Notes: generated by a model from the sequence alone, not told the origin. Counted from the stretch's first letter, positions 23,123 through 31,831 are shown. The stretch is 41,855 nt of DNA from Clostridia bacterium (GCA_017623975.1 JAGANX010000004.1:1-41855), one strand, 5' to 3'. Program-made: numbers and translations.

Positions 23123-23917
23123 TCAGAATTTTACGCTATGACATGATTTGCATAGCCAATCGCTTGTGCTAATTTCAAAGATAGCTCCGTTACACTCGAT
23201 TTCGCCACCGTCTGCAAAATCGAACTTAGCCATCATTTTCGTTTTCATTTTGTGAATAACCGCCTCTTTTTTCACCCCTAAAATGCTATCGTTGTCACCG
23301 CACATACCAAGGTCGGTTATGTAACCGCACCGCCCCTCTAAAATTTGGGCATCATTGGTCTGCACGTGGGTATGCGTGCCGAAAATAATCGACACTTGGT
23401 CGGCAAAATTATATGCAATAGCCTTTTTTTCGCCCGTTGCCTCTGCGTGTATATCCAAAATAGCAAGGTCGTATTTTCCTGCATTTCTGTCAAGGCATTT
23501 TTGTATCGCCTCAAAGGGGTCGCAGGGTGTGTCCATATAGGCTTGACCAAGTGCGTTCATAACTAAGCATCTGTATCCGTGAATATCCGTCACTGTGTCA
23601 CCGTGCCCCGGGTTTGCGGTGGGGTAGTTTAACGGACGAAGAATTTCTTTTTTATCGTCAAGATAGGTAAAAACCGTTGCCTTGCGCCAAATGTGGTTGC
23701 CTGTGGTTATCACGTCAACACCGGAATCAAACAGGACTTGTGAAGTCTGCTTATCAATTCCGTTTGGCTCGCTTGCATTTTCACCGTTTGCCACAACGAA
23801 ATCAATGTTGTTTTCTCTGCGAAATTGCCACAGCCTTTTTCTTAAATATTCCACGCTTCGCGGACCCACAATGTCACCAAGGGCGAGTATTTTTAAATTT
23901 TTCAAAGCTTTTTCCAT
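23123..23917 (-). CDS. ymdB: YmdB-family metallophosphoesterase
   Basis: Calcineurin-like phosphoesterase of 264 residues; family members hydrolyse 2',3'-cyclic nucleotides and influence biofilm and motility in Bacillus. Metal-site motifs in order: LALGDIVG (Asp about 15), ANGENAS, TTGNHIW, IDIHAEATGEKKA and GTHTHVQT. The start is taken at the ATG at 23917, with no strong ribosome binding site; a TTG four codons upstream (23929) is an alternative. It follows pncB by 26 bp and precedes galK by 26 bp, so it belongs to the same operon. Length is normal for the family. Confidence 0.88.
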   Translation of the reverse strand: MEKALKNLKILALGDIVGPRSVEYLRKRLWQFRRENNIDFVVANGENASEPNGIDKQTSQVLFDSGVDVITTGNHIWRKATVFTYLDDKKEILRPLNYPTANPGHGDTVTDIHGYRCLVMNALGQAYMDTPCDPFEAIQKCLDRNAGKYDLAILDIHAEATGEKKAIAYNFADQVSIIFGTHTHVQTNDAQILEGRCGYITDLGMCGDNDSILGVKKEAVIHKMKTKMMAKFDFADGGEIECNGAIFEISTSDWLCKSCHSVKF

Positions 23918-23943
23918 TCTATGCCGCAAAAAAGCGGACTTTA

Positions 23944-25392
23944 TTATTTATTTCTTTTTTTGAGTAGGTTGTGCTTCTCATCCCAAAGCCTTTGGCTAAG
24001 GTCAACGTAGTAGTTGTGCGGATTTTCAAATCTTAAAACCTCGTCCCACATTGAAGCAAGCTCACGCTTACAGTTTTCGCGAATCTCAGAAACCGTGGGG
24101 GAGGTATAAACACATTCACCGTTTTGGAAAATAGGAACAAGCATTTCACGAAGCTCGTAATTTTCCATAACCTTCCTTTTCCAAACGTGGGCCGGGTCAA
24201 AAAGCTCATATGGCTCGCTTGGGTCAATAACCTCGTCATATACGGTAAGCAAATCAGCCTCAGCCTTTCCCGTGTCCTTAGAATAGAAGCGGTAAAGCTT
24301 TTTAAAGTCAGGGTTGGTGATTTTTATAATGTTTTCACTGATTTTGATTTTTGGAATAATCTTGCCATCACTTGATTCCACTGCACTCAATTTATAAACG
24401 CAGCCGAAAACAGGCTCGCTTTTGGAGGTTATCATTCGTTCACCAACGCCAAAAGCATCAACACAAGCACCCTGTGTCAAAATATCACGGATGATGTATT
24501 CGTCCAGCGAGTTGGAAACGGTAATTCGACATCTTTGCAACCCTGCATTATCAAGCATTTTCCTTATTTTCTTAGTCAAATAAGTAATGTCGCCTGAGTC
24601 GAGGCGGACAGCACAATTCTGTTGCTCCTCCTCTGTCAAAACCTCTTTAAACACCTTAATTGCATTTGGAATACCGCTTTGCAGTACATTATATGTGTCA
24701 ACCAAAAGCGTTGGATTCTTTGGGTAGAGCTGACAGTACGCTTTAAAGGCATCGTATTCGGTATCAAACATTTGCACCCAGGAGTGCGCCATAGTGCCGC
24801 CTGCCGGTACGCCAAACATAATATCGGACAAGACACAGGCAGTTGAGCTGCAACCGCCGATATAAGCAGCGCGCGCACCGTAAAGCGCCGCATCGGGTCC
24901 GTGCGCCCTGCGTGAACCGAATTCGGAAACGGGACGACCCTGCGCAGCGCGTACAATTCTTGAAGCCTTTGTGGCAACCAAGCATTGGTGGTTAAATATT
25001 AGAAGAATAAAGGTTTCAATAAACTGAGCTTGCATAGCAGGGGCACGCACGGTTAAAATAGGCTCATTTGGAAAAATAACCGTACCCTCGGGCACAGCCC
25101 ATATATCGCCCGTAAAGCGAAATGCTTCAAGGTAGCCTAAAAAATCCTCGTCAAAAATCTTTTTGGAACGTAAATATTCAATATCGTCCTTCTCAAATTT
25201 GATAGATTTAATATATTCGATGATCTGTTCAAGACCTGCGGCAATAGCGTATCCGCCGCCGTCAGGCACCTTCCTGAAAAACACGTCAAAGTAGGCGATT
25301 TGGTCCTTTATTTCCGAATGAAAATAGCCGCGCGCCATTGTAAGCTCGTAAAAATCACAGAGCATGGTTAGATGTCTATCACTTATATTCAC
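23944..25392 (-). CDS. pncB: Nicotinate phosphoribosyltransferase
   Basis: Converts nicotinate and PRPP to nicotinate mononucleotide, the entry step of NAD salvage, 482 residues, cytosolic. The family signature FGSRRAHGPDAA lies near 157-168, with GCSSTACVLSDIMFGVPAGGTMAHS following and the R-L-D-S-G-D phosphate site near 266-271. It starts with GTG and has AAAGGAG upstream. Transcribed divergently from nadE, which completes NAD synthesis; the -10 boxes of the two promoters overlap. First gene of the operon running to rsmG. No nadD or pncA in the window. Confidence 0.93.
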   Translation of the reverse strand: MNISDRHLTMLCDFYELTMARGYFHSEIKDQIAYFDVFFRKVPDGGGYAIAAGLEQIIEYIKSIKFEKDDIEYLRSKKIFDEDFLGYLEAFRFTGDIWAVPEGTVIFPNEPILTVRAPAMQAQFIETFILLIFNHQCLVATKASRIVRAAQGRPVSEFGSRRAHGPDAALYGARAAYIGGCSSTACVLSDIMFGVPAGGTMAHSWVQMFDTEYDAFKAYCQLYPKNPTLLVDTYNVLQSGIPNAIKVFKEVLTEEEQQNCAVRLDSGDITYLTKKIRKMLDNAGLQRCRITVSNSLDEYIIRDILTQGACVDAFGVGERMITSKSEPVFGCVYKLSAVESSDGKIIPKIKISENIIKITNPDFKKLYRFYSKDTGKAEADLLTVYDEVIDPSEPYELFDPAHVWKRKVMENYELREMLVPIFQNGECVYTSPTVSEIRENCKRELASMWDEVLRFENPHNYYVDLSQRLWDEKHNLLKKRNK

Positions 25393-25411
25393 AAAAATTT
25401 CTCCTTTAACC

Positions 25412-25440
25412 TTGAATTTTTTTGCTTATGACTATATAAT
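25412..25440 (+). promoter_or_regulatory. nadE promoter
   Basis: TTGAAT (25412-25417), 17-bp spacer, TATAAT (25435-25440). Confidence 0.75.
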
Positions 25441-25464
25441 ATAATAAAAGACCAACAATTTCAA
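25436..25464 (-). promoter_or_regulatory. pncB operon promoter, sharing its -10 with nadE
   Basis: Read leftward: TTGAAA (25464-25459), 17-bp spacer, TATTAT (25441-25436). The -10 overlaps the nadE -10 by five bases, so the two polymerases cannot bind at once. Confidence 0.7.
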
Positions 25465-25493
25465 GTGTTTTTGAAAATTTAAGGAGATAAAAA

Positions 25494-27323
25494 ATGAGTA
25501 AAGGCAATTTGAAAATCAAATGCTCATCACCGAAAATTAAATTAGGGGACATTAGCTATAATGCGCAGCTTATAATTCAAGAAATAAACGGGGCAAAGGA
25601 AAAAGAGGTTGATTTGCTTCTTTTCCCGGAGCTTTGCCTGTGCGGTTATACTTTAAGGGACATGCTTTCCTCTGATGTTATAGTAGAAGCGTGCGAAAGG
25701 GAAATAGTAAGGATAGCTAACGAAACAGCAAGGACGGGCGTTTGCGCAGTAATCGGCTCCGTTGCCCGTGTTGGCGGTAAGCTATATAACTGCGCCTTCG
25801 TTATTGAAAAGGGAATTATAAAGGGCATTGTGCCAAAAAGCAAGCTACCTAAAAAATCTCCCTTTGGTGAAAATAGGGTGTTTTATGAGCCAAGTGACGA
25901 ATTTGAAATAATAGAAGAATTTGGCGGTACGGTATTTGGCACAAAAGCGATTTTTGATATTTTAGACACCAAATTTGGCATTATAATCGGCTCTGCCCGT
26001 GAAAACGCAAGGGAAATTGTAGAAAAGGGCGGAAGAATTTTATTGAATCCCACAGCGGAAATCGTTACGGTTACAATGGAGGATGACAGGCGTAACGTAT
26101 GCAAGACAATAAGCTATGAGAACAACTGTACTCTTGTAATGTGCAATAGTGGAGAAACCGAAAGCACAACAGACGGACTTTTTGCCCCCCACAAGATAGT
26201 CTGTCAAAACGGAATTGTACTTGCTGAGGAAAAGGCGTTTGATAAGGAAATAAGCGACCCAGTGTGCGAAATTGATGTTGATTCAGCATCTAAAAGTGAG
26301 CCACAGAGGTATGAAAAATCCGTAGGCAACTCCCAAACGCCATTTATCCTTAATGACTCTTTGAAAATGGACAAGCGCTGTGCTCTTATCTTAGATATCC
26401 AATCACACGCCTTGGCAAGAAGGCTTGTGTCAACCTATTCAAAGACAATGGTCGTTGGTATATCAGGCGGGCTTGACTCCACCCTTGCATTAATAGTTAT
26501 GGTTAAAGCCTGCGATTTGCTGGGCTGGGATAGGAAAAGCATTGTTGCAATTACTATGCCATGCTTTGGCACAACAAAAAGGACAAAAAGTAACGCAATG
26601 GAATTATGTAATGAGCTTGGTGTGACCTTAAAGGAAATTGACATTTTGGAGGCTACAAGAATACATTTGCGTGATATTGGGCACGATGAAGGTATCCGTA
26701 ACGTAACATATGAAAATGCTCAGGCGAGGGAAAGAACGCAAATATTGATGGATATTGCAAACGATACAAACGGAATTGTAGTCGGTACAGGGGATTTGAG
26801 TGAGGTGGCGCTTGGCTGGGCAACCTATAATGGCGACCACATGGCAATGTACAATGTAAACAGTGATATTCCTAAAACCTTGGTAAGGTGCTTGGTTAAC
26901 TATTATGCTAAAAATACCCGAGAGAGTGTGGCTAAAATCCTTTTTGATATTCTGGACACTCCCGTTTCTCCCGAGCTTTTGCCTGCTAATGAAAAGGGGG
27001 ACATAGAGCAAAAAACAGAGGACTTGGTGGGTCCTTATGACCTGCACGATTATTTTCTTTATAATTTTGTAGGCAGAGGCTATAAGCTGTCAAAAATATA
27101 TGCTCTTGCAAAGGAAGCCTTTGTAAACAGGTTTGACGAGGACACAATTTATAAATGGTTAGTTGTGTTTATCAAGCGTTTTATAACTCAACAGTTTAAG
27201 CGTTCCGCCTCACCCGAGGGAATTAAGGTTGGCTCTGTTTCACTTAGCCCAAGGGGAGATTTTAACCTTCCAAGCGATATGTCCTATCAAGCCTTTTTAG
27301 ACGAGCTTGAACAGTATAAATAA
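25494..27323 (+). CDS. nadE: NAD+ synthetase with degenerate glutaminase domain
   Basis: Final step of NAD synthesis (nicotinate adenine dinucleotide to NAD), 609 residues, slightly short for the glutamine-dependent form. The N-terminal nitrilase-type domain (about 1-270) keeps Glu46 (FPEL) and Lys115 (VPK) of the catalytic triad. Where the family has the nucleophile in ICEDLW, this protein reads IIIGSARE (163-170): Cys is replaced by Gly or Ser and the following loop is shorter. The C-terminal synthetase domain looks intact, with the ATP loop SGGLDS at 324-329. The enzyme may therefore use free ammonia. AAGGAG precedes the ATG. Divergent from pncB. Confidence 0.92.
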   Translation: MSKGNLKIKCSSPKIKLGDISYNAQLIIQEINGAKEKEVDLLLFPELCLCGYTLRDMLSSDVIVEACEREIVRIANETARTGVCAVIGSVARVGGKLYNCAFVIEKGIIKGIVPKSKLPKKSPFGENRVFYEPSDEFEIIEEFGGTVFGTKAIFDILDTKFGIIIGSARENAREIVEKGGRILLNPTAEIVTVTMEDDRRNVCKTISYENNCTLVMCNSGETESTTDGLFAPHKIVCQNGIVLAEEKAFDKEISDPVCEIDVDSASKSEPQRYEKSVGNSQTPFILNDSLKMDKRCALILDIQSHALARRLVSTYSKTMVVGISGGLDSTLALIVMVKACDLLGWDRKSIVAITMPCFGTTKRTKSNAMELCNELGVTLKEIDILEATRIHLRDIGHDEGIRNVTYENAQARERTQILMDIANDTNGIVVGTGDLSEVALGWATYNGDHMAMYNVNSDIPKTLVRCLVNYYAKNTRESVAKILFDILDTPVSPELLPANEKGDIEQKTEDLVGPYDLHDYFLYNFVGRGYKLSKIYALAKEAFVNRFDEDTIYKWLVVFIKRFITQQFKRSASPEGIKVGSVSLSPRGDFNLPSDMSYQAFLDELEQYK

Positions 27324-27388
27324 AAAACGCCTTCCTGCTGTGAAGTGAGCTTAATCAATTCACTTTAAGCGGAAGGCATTTTTTAAAT
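27322..27388. terminator. Bidirectional terminator between nadE and dapA
   Basis: GCCTTCC (27329-27335) pairs with GGAAGGC (27371-27377), with an inner AAGTGA/TCACTT stem, flanked by A6 and T6 runs. Confidence 0.85.
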
Positions 27389-28267
27389 CAAACGGTAATT
27401 TTTAAGCAGCTTTTCAATTTGCTTTTCCCTTGTTGAGCGACACAGGGGCAAGCGAAATTCGTTTTTACACATTCCCATTTTGCAAAGGGCGGTCTTTATC
27501 GGAATTGGGTTTATTTCACAAAACATTTCTTTAATAAGGGGGTTAAGATAAAGTTGAAGCTCTCTTGCTTTTTGTATGTTGCCATGCTCATACTCCCAAC
27601 AAAGCTCGTGGGTGTATGAGGGTACTATGTTGCTGATAACGGAAATAACTCCACGTCCGCCTAAGGCAAGTGTTGGCAAAATAAGCTCATCACATCCTGT
27701 ATATATGTCAAAATCGTCCCTGTGCTTTTCCATAAGCTCCGTTAAGTAGCCTAAATTTCCGCTTGCCTCCTTAATTCCCACTATGTTGTCAATATCTTTT
27801 AGTGCCGTGTAGGCTGAAATCGGTATAGACAGCCCCGTGCGTGACGGTACATTGTACATAATAATGGGTATTTTTACGCTTTTGGCGATTTCCCTGTAAT
27901 GCTCAATTATACCTTTTTCCGTTGCCTTGTTGTAATAAGGGGAAACAACTAAGCATCCGTCAGCACCGCACATTTCTGCATTTTTTGTGTATCGTACGGC
28001 AACAGAGGTGGCATTTGACCCTGTACCGACGATAAGGGGAACGCGGCCCTTAATTTTCCGCTTGGCAAAATTTATTATTTCGCTTCTTTCATTTTCGTAA
28101 ATGGTGGAAGCCTCTCCCGTTGTGCCTAAAATGATTATGGCATCCGTGCCGTTTGATATTTGAAATTCTATCAGCTCACCGAATGCTAAATAGTCAACAT
28201 ATCCCTCTGAAAATGGGGTGATGATAGCGGTGCCGCTGCCGAAAAATAAATTCCTTTTCTTACTCAC
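27383..28267 (-). CDS. dapA: 4-hydroxy-tetrahydrodipicolinate synthase
   Basis: TIM-barrel aldolase condensing pyruvate and aspartate semialdehyde, first committed step to lysine and diaminopimelate, 294 residues. Key residues: GTTGE near 48-52, Tyr138 in YNVPSRTG and the Schiff-base Lys166 in GIKEASG. The start is GTG at 28267, nine bases after GGAGGG. No other lysine gene is adjacent. The family also includes N-acetylneuraminate lyase and other pyruvate aldolases; the Arg in PSRTG (143) supports the dapA assignment. Confidence 0.9.
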   Translation of the reverse strand: MSKKRNLFFGSGTAIITPFSEGYVDYLAFGELIEFQISNGTDAIIILGTTGEASTIYENERSEIINFAKRKIKGRVPLIVGTGSNATSVAVRYTKNAEMCGADGCLVVSPYYNKATEKGIIEHYREIAKSVKIPIIMYNVPSRTGLSIPISAYTALKDIDNIVGIKEASGNLGYLTELMEKHRDDFDIYTGCDELILPTLALGGRGVISVISNIVPSYTHELCWEYEHGNIQKARELQLYLNPLIKEMFCEINPIPIKTALCKMGMCKNEFRLPLCRSTREKQIEKLLKNYRLI

Positions 28268-28298
28268 TTCTAATTTCCCTCCAAAATTGTAAAAGTAC

Positions 28299-28327
28299 TT
28301 GAAAAAAGCTATAAAATATTATAAAAT
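28299..28327 (+). promoter_or_regulatory. queA promoter
   Basis: TTGAAA (28299-28304), 17-bp spacer, TAAAAT (28322-28327). Confidence 0.6.
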
Positions 28328-28377
28328 AATATGATAGAGATGTATTATATAATATGCTTAAAGGAATTGTAGGGATA

Positions 28378-29460
28378 ATGATTAAAAACGAGCTACCGAA
28401 AACTGAGCTGTCCACAAGGGACTTTTATTATAATTTACCAAAGGAGCAAATTGCCCAAACACCAATTGAACCCCGTGACCATTCCCGCTTGTTAGTGCTT
28501 AAAAGAGATGGGGGACTGGAACATAAGCATTTTTACGACATAATTGATTATCTAAATCCTAATGACACCTTGGTAATCAATGATTCCCGTGTTATCCCCG
28601 CAAGGATATGGGGTGAAAAGGTGCGGTCGGGTGAGGACTTTGTGTCTGCACCTTCAAAAATAGAAACGCTTTTGTTAAAGCAAAGGGCACAAAATGAGTG
28701 GGAGGTTTTGCTTCGTCCTGCCAAAAAAATAAAAATCGGCGGTAAAATTCGCTACGGTGACATATTAGAGGCAACTGTGAAAGAGGTGGTTGAGGACGGC
28801 AACCGTATAGTTGAATTCAGCTATGACGAAAGCAAATACACAAACATATTTGAGGTTTTAAACATAATAGGCTCAATGCCCCTGCCACCTTATATAACGG
28901 AAAAATTAGAGGATAAGGAAAGGTACCAAACGGTTTACGCAAGGGAAAATGGGTCAAGCGCGGCACCAACCGCAGGATTACATTTTACCAAGGAGCTATT
29001 GAATAAGATTGAAGCAAAGGGGATAAAAATTGTCCCTGTTATGCTCCACGTTGGCTTAGGCACCTTCCGTCCTGTAAAGGCAGAAAAAATAACTGACCAT
29101 ATAATGCACGCAGAGTATATCTTTGTCAGTGAGGAAAGTGCGAGAATAATAAACGAAAGAAAAGCAGCAGGCGGTAGAATTATCGCAGTTGGAACCACCT
29201 CGTGCAGAGTTTTGGAAAGTGTAGCTGACGAAAATGGAAGCATAAAGGCAGCGAGTACGGAAACAGGAATTTTTATTTACCCGGGCTACAAATTCAAGGC
29301 GGTAGATAGCCTAATAACAAACTTCCACCTGCCTGAAAGCACGCTTTTAATGTTAGTGTCCGCCTTGGCAGGCAAGGACAGGATAATGGAAGCCTACGAA
29401 ACAGCAGTAAGTGAGAAGTATAGGTTCTTCTCCTTCGGCGACGCTATGCTGATAGTATAA
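28378..29460 (+). CDS. queA: S-adenosylmethionine:tRNA ribosyltransferase-isomerase
   Basis: Forms epoxyqueuosine in tRNA by transferring the ribosyl group of SAM to preQ1-tRNA, 360 residues, cytosolic. Family features: [10 protein letters not shown] at the N-terminus, [18 protein letters not shown], the APTAGLHFT motif near residue 202 and [11 protein letters not shown]. An ATG at 28354 in frame would add 8 residues but has no ribosome binding site. 28378 gives normal family length, though its own site (AAAGGA/GGGATA) is only fair. The stop codon lies inside a perfect 13-bp hairpin. No tgt or queC-F genes are in the window. Confidence 0.92.
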   Translation: MIKNELPKTELSTRDFYYNLPKEQIAQTPIEPRDHSRLLVLKRDGGLEHKHFYDIIDYLNPNDTLVINDSRVIPARIWGEKVRSGEDFVSAPSKIETLLLKQRAQNEWEVLLRPAKKIKIGGKIRYGDILEATVKEVVEDGNRIVEFSYDESKYTNIFEVLNIIGSMPLPPYITEKLEDKERYQTVYARENGSSAAPTAGLHFTKELLNKIEAKGIKIVPVMLHVGLGTFRPVKAEKITDHIMHAEYIFVSEESARIINERKAAGGRIIAVGTTSCRVLESVADENGSIKAASTETGIFIYPGYKFKAVDSLITNFHLPESTLLMLVSALAGKDRIMEAYETAVSEKYRFFSFGDAMLIV

Positions 29461-29478
29461 AAGATTTATACTATCAGC
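29448..29478 (+). other. Perfect 13-bp hairpin over the queA stop codon
   Basis: GCTGATAGTATAA (29448-29460) pairs exactly with TTATACTATCAGC (29466-29478) around a 5-nt loop. No T tract follows, so it looks more like an mRNA end-protecting structure than a terminator. Confidence 0.6.
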
Positions 29479-29479
29479 A

Positions 29480-29574
29480 GATAAGAGATAAGAGAGAATA
29501 GATAAGAGAAAATGAAGCTTTTTGCTTTGGCAAAAAGCAACCATTTCTTTTCACTCTTCACTTTTCTCTTTTCA
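29480..29574. other. Purine-rich/pyrimidine-rich intergenic tract
   Basis: Repeated AGATAAGAGA-like purine runs (about 29480-29513) face a pyrimidine run of CTTTTCTC/TTCACT type (about 29547-29577). Between them is the hairpin GCTTTTTGC/GCAAAAAGC (29517-29525 with 29530-29538). It may end queA transcription weakly; there is no coding frame. Confidence 0.4.
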
Positions 29575-29695
29575 CTCATCGAATAATTCACCGTTATACT
29601 GCGTTGCTCCTCGGTTGCGACCTCAACGTACGCTAAGTACGTTATCGCCCGCAATCTGCGGTGCGCCTTGTCTAACAGCGAATTCTTTCGATGAG
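29575..29695. mobile_element. 121-bp miniature inverted-repeat element
   Basis: The left end CTCATCGAATAATTC (29575-29589) is matched by the right end GAATTCTTTCGATGAG (29680-29695) in inverted orientation with one extra base. The interior is GC-richer, with palindromic stretches such as CGTACGCTAAGTACG. No coding capacity. A 37-bp left-end copy recurs at 29722-29758. Confidence 0.6.
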
Positions 29696-29721
29696 TTGGA
29701 AAATGTAATATAGATGCTATG

Positions 29722-29758
29722 CTCATCGAATAATTCACCGTTATACTGCGTTGCTCCT
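29722..29758. repeat. Second, partial copy of the 37-bp element end
   Basis: Same 37 bp as 29575-29611, in the same orientation, 147 bp downstream. The sequences diverge shortly after and no matching right end is seen before miaA, so it is a truncated or solo copy. Confidence 0.7.
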
Positions 29759-29831
29759 TGACCACATAAAGAGCAAGGCACTTTAAAAACTGCTTTGCAG
29801 TTATGAATAGTTAAAATGTTTTGGAGATAAA

Positions 29832-30758
29832 ATGAAAATAATAGCAATAGTTGGGCCAACGGCGGTTGGTAAGACCGCATTGGCAATTGAGCTTGCAAGA
29901 AAATATAACGGGGAGATAATTTCCTGTGATTCTATGCAGGTGTATAAGGGAATGGATATTGGCACTGCCAAGCCCACGAGGGAAGAAATGGCACAGGTTA
30001 AGCATCACTTAATCAACATAAAAATGCCGAATGAAAGCTTTTCCTGCGCTGATTATGCAGTTTTAGCCAAAAAAGCCATTGCAGATATTGAAAAGAGAGG
30101 GAAAACACCTATTTTTTGCGGTGGCACGGGGCTATATCTTGACAGTGTAATTGAAATTCCGTCCTTTTGCGAAACTGCAAAGGATGAGGAATACAGGCGA
30201 TATCTTGAAAATTACGCAAAGGAAAACGGGAATGAAAGCGTACATAAAATGCTTTCTGAAATCGACCCTGAAAGTGCCTTGGCAACTCACCATAATAACT
30301 TAAAAAGAGTTATTCGAGCCCTTGAAATATATAAATGCACAGGAGTTACTAAAAGCGAATGGGATCGACGTTCAAGGGAAGTAAAGCCGCCGTATGATGC
30401 AACCGTACTGTTCCTTTCCTGTGAGGACAGGGAGGAAATGTATCGCCGCATTGACAAAAGGGTTGATATAATGATGGCAGAGGGATTGATGTTTGAGGTG
30501 CGCGGGCTATACGAGGCAGGGCTTTTAGACTCAAAATATACATCTGCCGGTGCTATTGGCTACAAGGAGCTTTTGCCTGCTGTTACAGGACAAAGCACGG
30601 TTGATGTGGGCGTTATGGAGTTAAAGTCTGCCACACGCCATTATGCAAAAAGGCAGCTTACTTGGTTTAACAAGAAAAAGGACTATCACAAAATATATGT
30701 AGATAAGGAAAATCCGCTACAAAGAGCAATGGAGATTTTGGGGGATTTCAATGGATAA
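29832..30758 (+). CDS. miaA: tRNA dimethylallyltransferase
   Basis: Adds the isopentenyl group from DMAPP to A37 of tRNAs reading UNN codons, 308 residues, cytosolic. P-loop GPTAVGKT (7-14), the SCDSMQVYKGMDIGTAKP motif (35-52), the GGTGLY segment near 97-102 and the C-terminal RRQLTW-like KRQLTWFNKK segment are all present. TTGGAGATAA precedes the ATG. First gene of a seven-gene rightward operon: the next gene overlaps by 8 bp. Its promoter must lie in the repeat-containing gap; the best candidate (TTGACC near 29758) is weak. Confidence 0.94.
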   Translation: MKIIAIVGPTAVGKTALAIELARKYNGEIISCDSMQVYKGMDIGTAKPTREEMAQVKHHLINIKMPNESFSCADYAVLAKKAIADIEKRGKTPIFCGGTGLYLDSVIEIPSFCETAKDEEYRRYLENYAKENGNESVHKMLSEIDPESALATHHNNLKRVIRALEIYKCTGVTKSEWDRRSREVKPPYDATVLFLSCEDREEMYRRIDKRVDIMMAEGLMFEVRGLYEAGLLDSKYTSAGAIGYKELLPAVTGQSTVDVGVMELKSATRHYAKRQLTWFNKKKDYHKIYVDKENPLQRAMEILGDFNG

Positions 30759-31422
30759 AGAGCTTTTAAGGAAAAACTACAATGCTGTGCTTGAAAATAT
30801 CAGGGCGCTTAACAAGGACGGCAGGGTTAAGCTGCTAATAGCCACAAAAATGCAAAATTGCGAGGATATAAATTACCTCGTATCCCAAGGGGCGAGTTTA
30901 ATTGGTGAAAACAAGGTAAATGAGCTTCTTGAAAAATATGAAGGCTACGACAAAAACGTAGAAGTCCATTTTATTGGCACCTTACAATCTAACAAGGTAA
31001 AATATATTGTTGATAAGGTAACTTTGATACACTCGGTGGATAAGCTTTCTCTTTTGCAGGAAATTGACAAAAGAGCAGGCAAAATCGGCAAGGTGATGGA
31101 CGTGCTTTTGGAGGTCAACAGCGGCAAGGAGGAAAACAAGGGCGGTATTTTCCCCGAGAACGTGGTTGATTTTTATGAAAAAGCAAGGTGCTTTGAAAAC
31201 ATCAGGGTGCGTGGGCTTATGACAATGGCGCCAAGATGCCAAAGCAGAGAGGAATACTTAAAATACTTTGGCTTAACGAAGGAAATTTTCGACAAGCTGT
31301 TTAAAAATGACGAAAATGCCATACTCTCAATGGGTATGAGTGAAAGCTATACTTATGCCATAGAGGCAGGGGCTAACCTTGTCCGTGTGGGTAGTAAAAT
31401 ATTTGGTGAAAGGAAATATTAA
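30751..31422 (+). CDS. yggS: YggS-family PLP homeostasis protein
   Basis: Cytosolic PLP-binding TIM-barrel protein of 223 residues (COG0325, PLPBP/YlmE type) that buffers pyridoxal phosphate. The PLP Lys is in LIATKMQ near residue 33. Other landmarks: IGENKVNE, HFIGTLQSNK, VNSGKEENKGG, RGLMTMAP and a C-terminal GMSESY...VRVGSKIFGER motif. It overlaps miaA by 8 bp and lies 2 bp before sepF. This yggS-sepF-yggT order is the usual ylm-type cluster of Gram-positive bacteria. Confidence 0.92.
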   Translation: MDKELLRKNYNAVLENIRALNKDGRVKLLIATKMQNCEDINYLVSQGASLIGENKVNELLEKYEGYDKNVEVHFIGTLQSNKVKYIVDKVTLIHSVDKLSLLQEIDKRAGKIGKVMDVLLEVNSGKEENKGGIFPENVVDFYEKARCFENIRVRGLMTMAPRCQSREEYLKYFGLTKEIFDKLFKNDENAILSMGMSESYTYAIEAGANLVRVGSKIFGERKY

Positions 31423-31424
31423 AA

Positions 31425-31829
31425 ATGGGAATTTTTTCAAGATTTAGAAAAAGCGCGTTAGACGATTATGATGACGAGGAAGAGCAGGAATATCAAGTAG
31501 AGGAAAGGACAGTTGATGTAGAGGCGGATGCCACCTTGGAGGGCTCATCCTTGGAGCTTAAAATATTCAGACCGAAAACAATGCAGCAGCTTTTACCCGC
31601 AGTTGACCATTTGCGTGCAGGTAAAACGGTTCTTTTGAACCTTGAAGGAGTGGAAAATGCCCTTTATCGCAGAATGATTGACTTTATAAGCGGCGCAGCA
31701 TACGCAATGAGAGTTTCTATTAAGAAGGCAACCGATAACTCCTACTGTATAGCACCTAATGATGTTGATATTAGCGGTGAAGCATTTGAAAACACAAATG
31801 ATGATGAGGACGAGTTTTTCGATATATAA
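31425..31829 (+). CDS. sepF: Cell division protein SepF
   Basis: FtsZ-binding division protein of 134 residues. The N-terminal amphipathic membrane-targeting peptide (MGIFSRFRKS), an acidic linker (about 14-45) and the C-terminal SepF core (about 50-125) are present: the LKIFRPKT strand, the LRAGKTVLLNLEG turn and RRMIDFISGAAYAM helix. In other species it aligns FtsZ filaments and shapes the septum. It sits tightly between yggS and yggT. The usual following genes ylmH and divIVA are missing here. Confidence 0.93.
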   Translation: MGIFSRFRKSALDDYDDEEEQEYQVEERTVDVEADATLEGSSLELKIFRPKTMQQLLPAVDHLRAGKTVLLNLEGVENALYRRMIDFISGAAYAMRVSIKKATDNSYCIAPNDVDISGEAFENTNDDEDEFFDI

Positions 31830-31831
31830 AA

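Noticed and set aside
23917..23929. TTG start four codons before the ymdB ATG
   Set aside because: No better ribosome binding site than the ATG, and family members begin near the ATG; kept only as an alternative.
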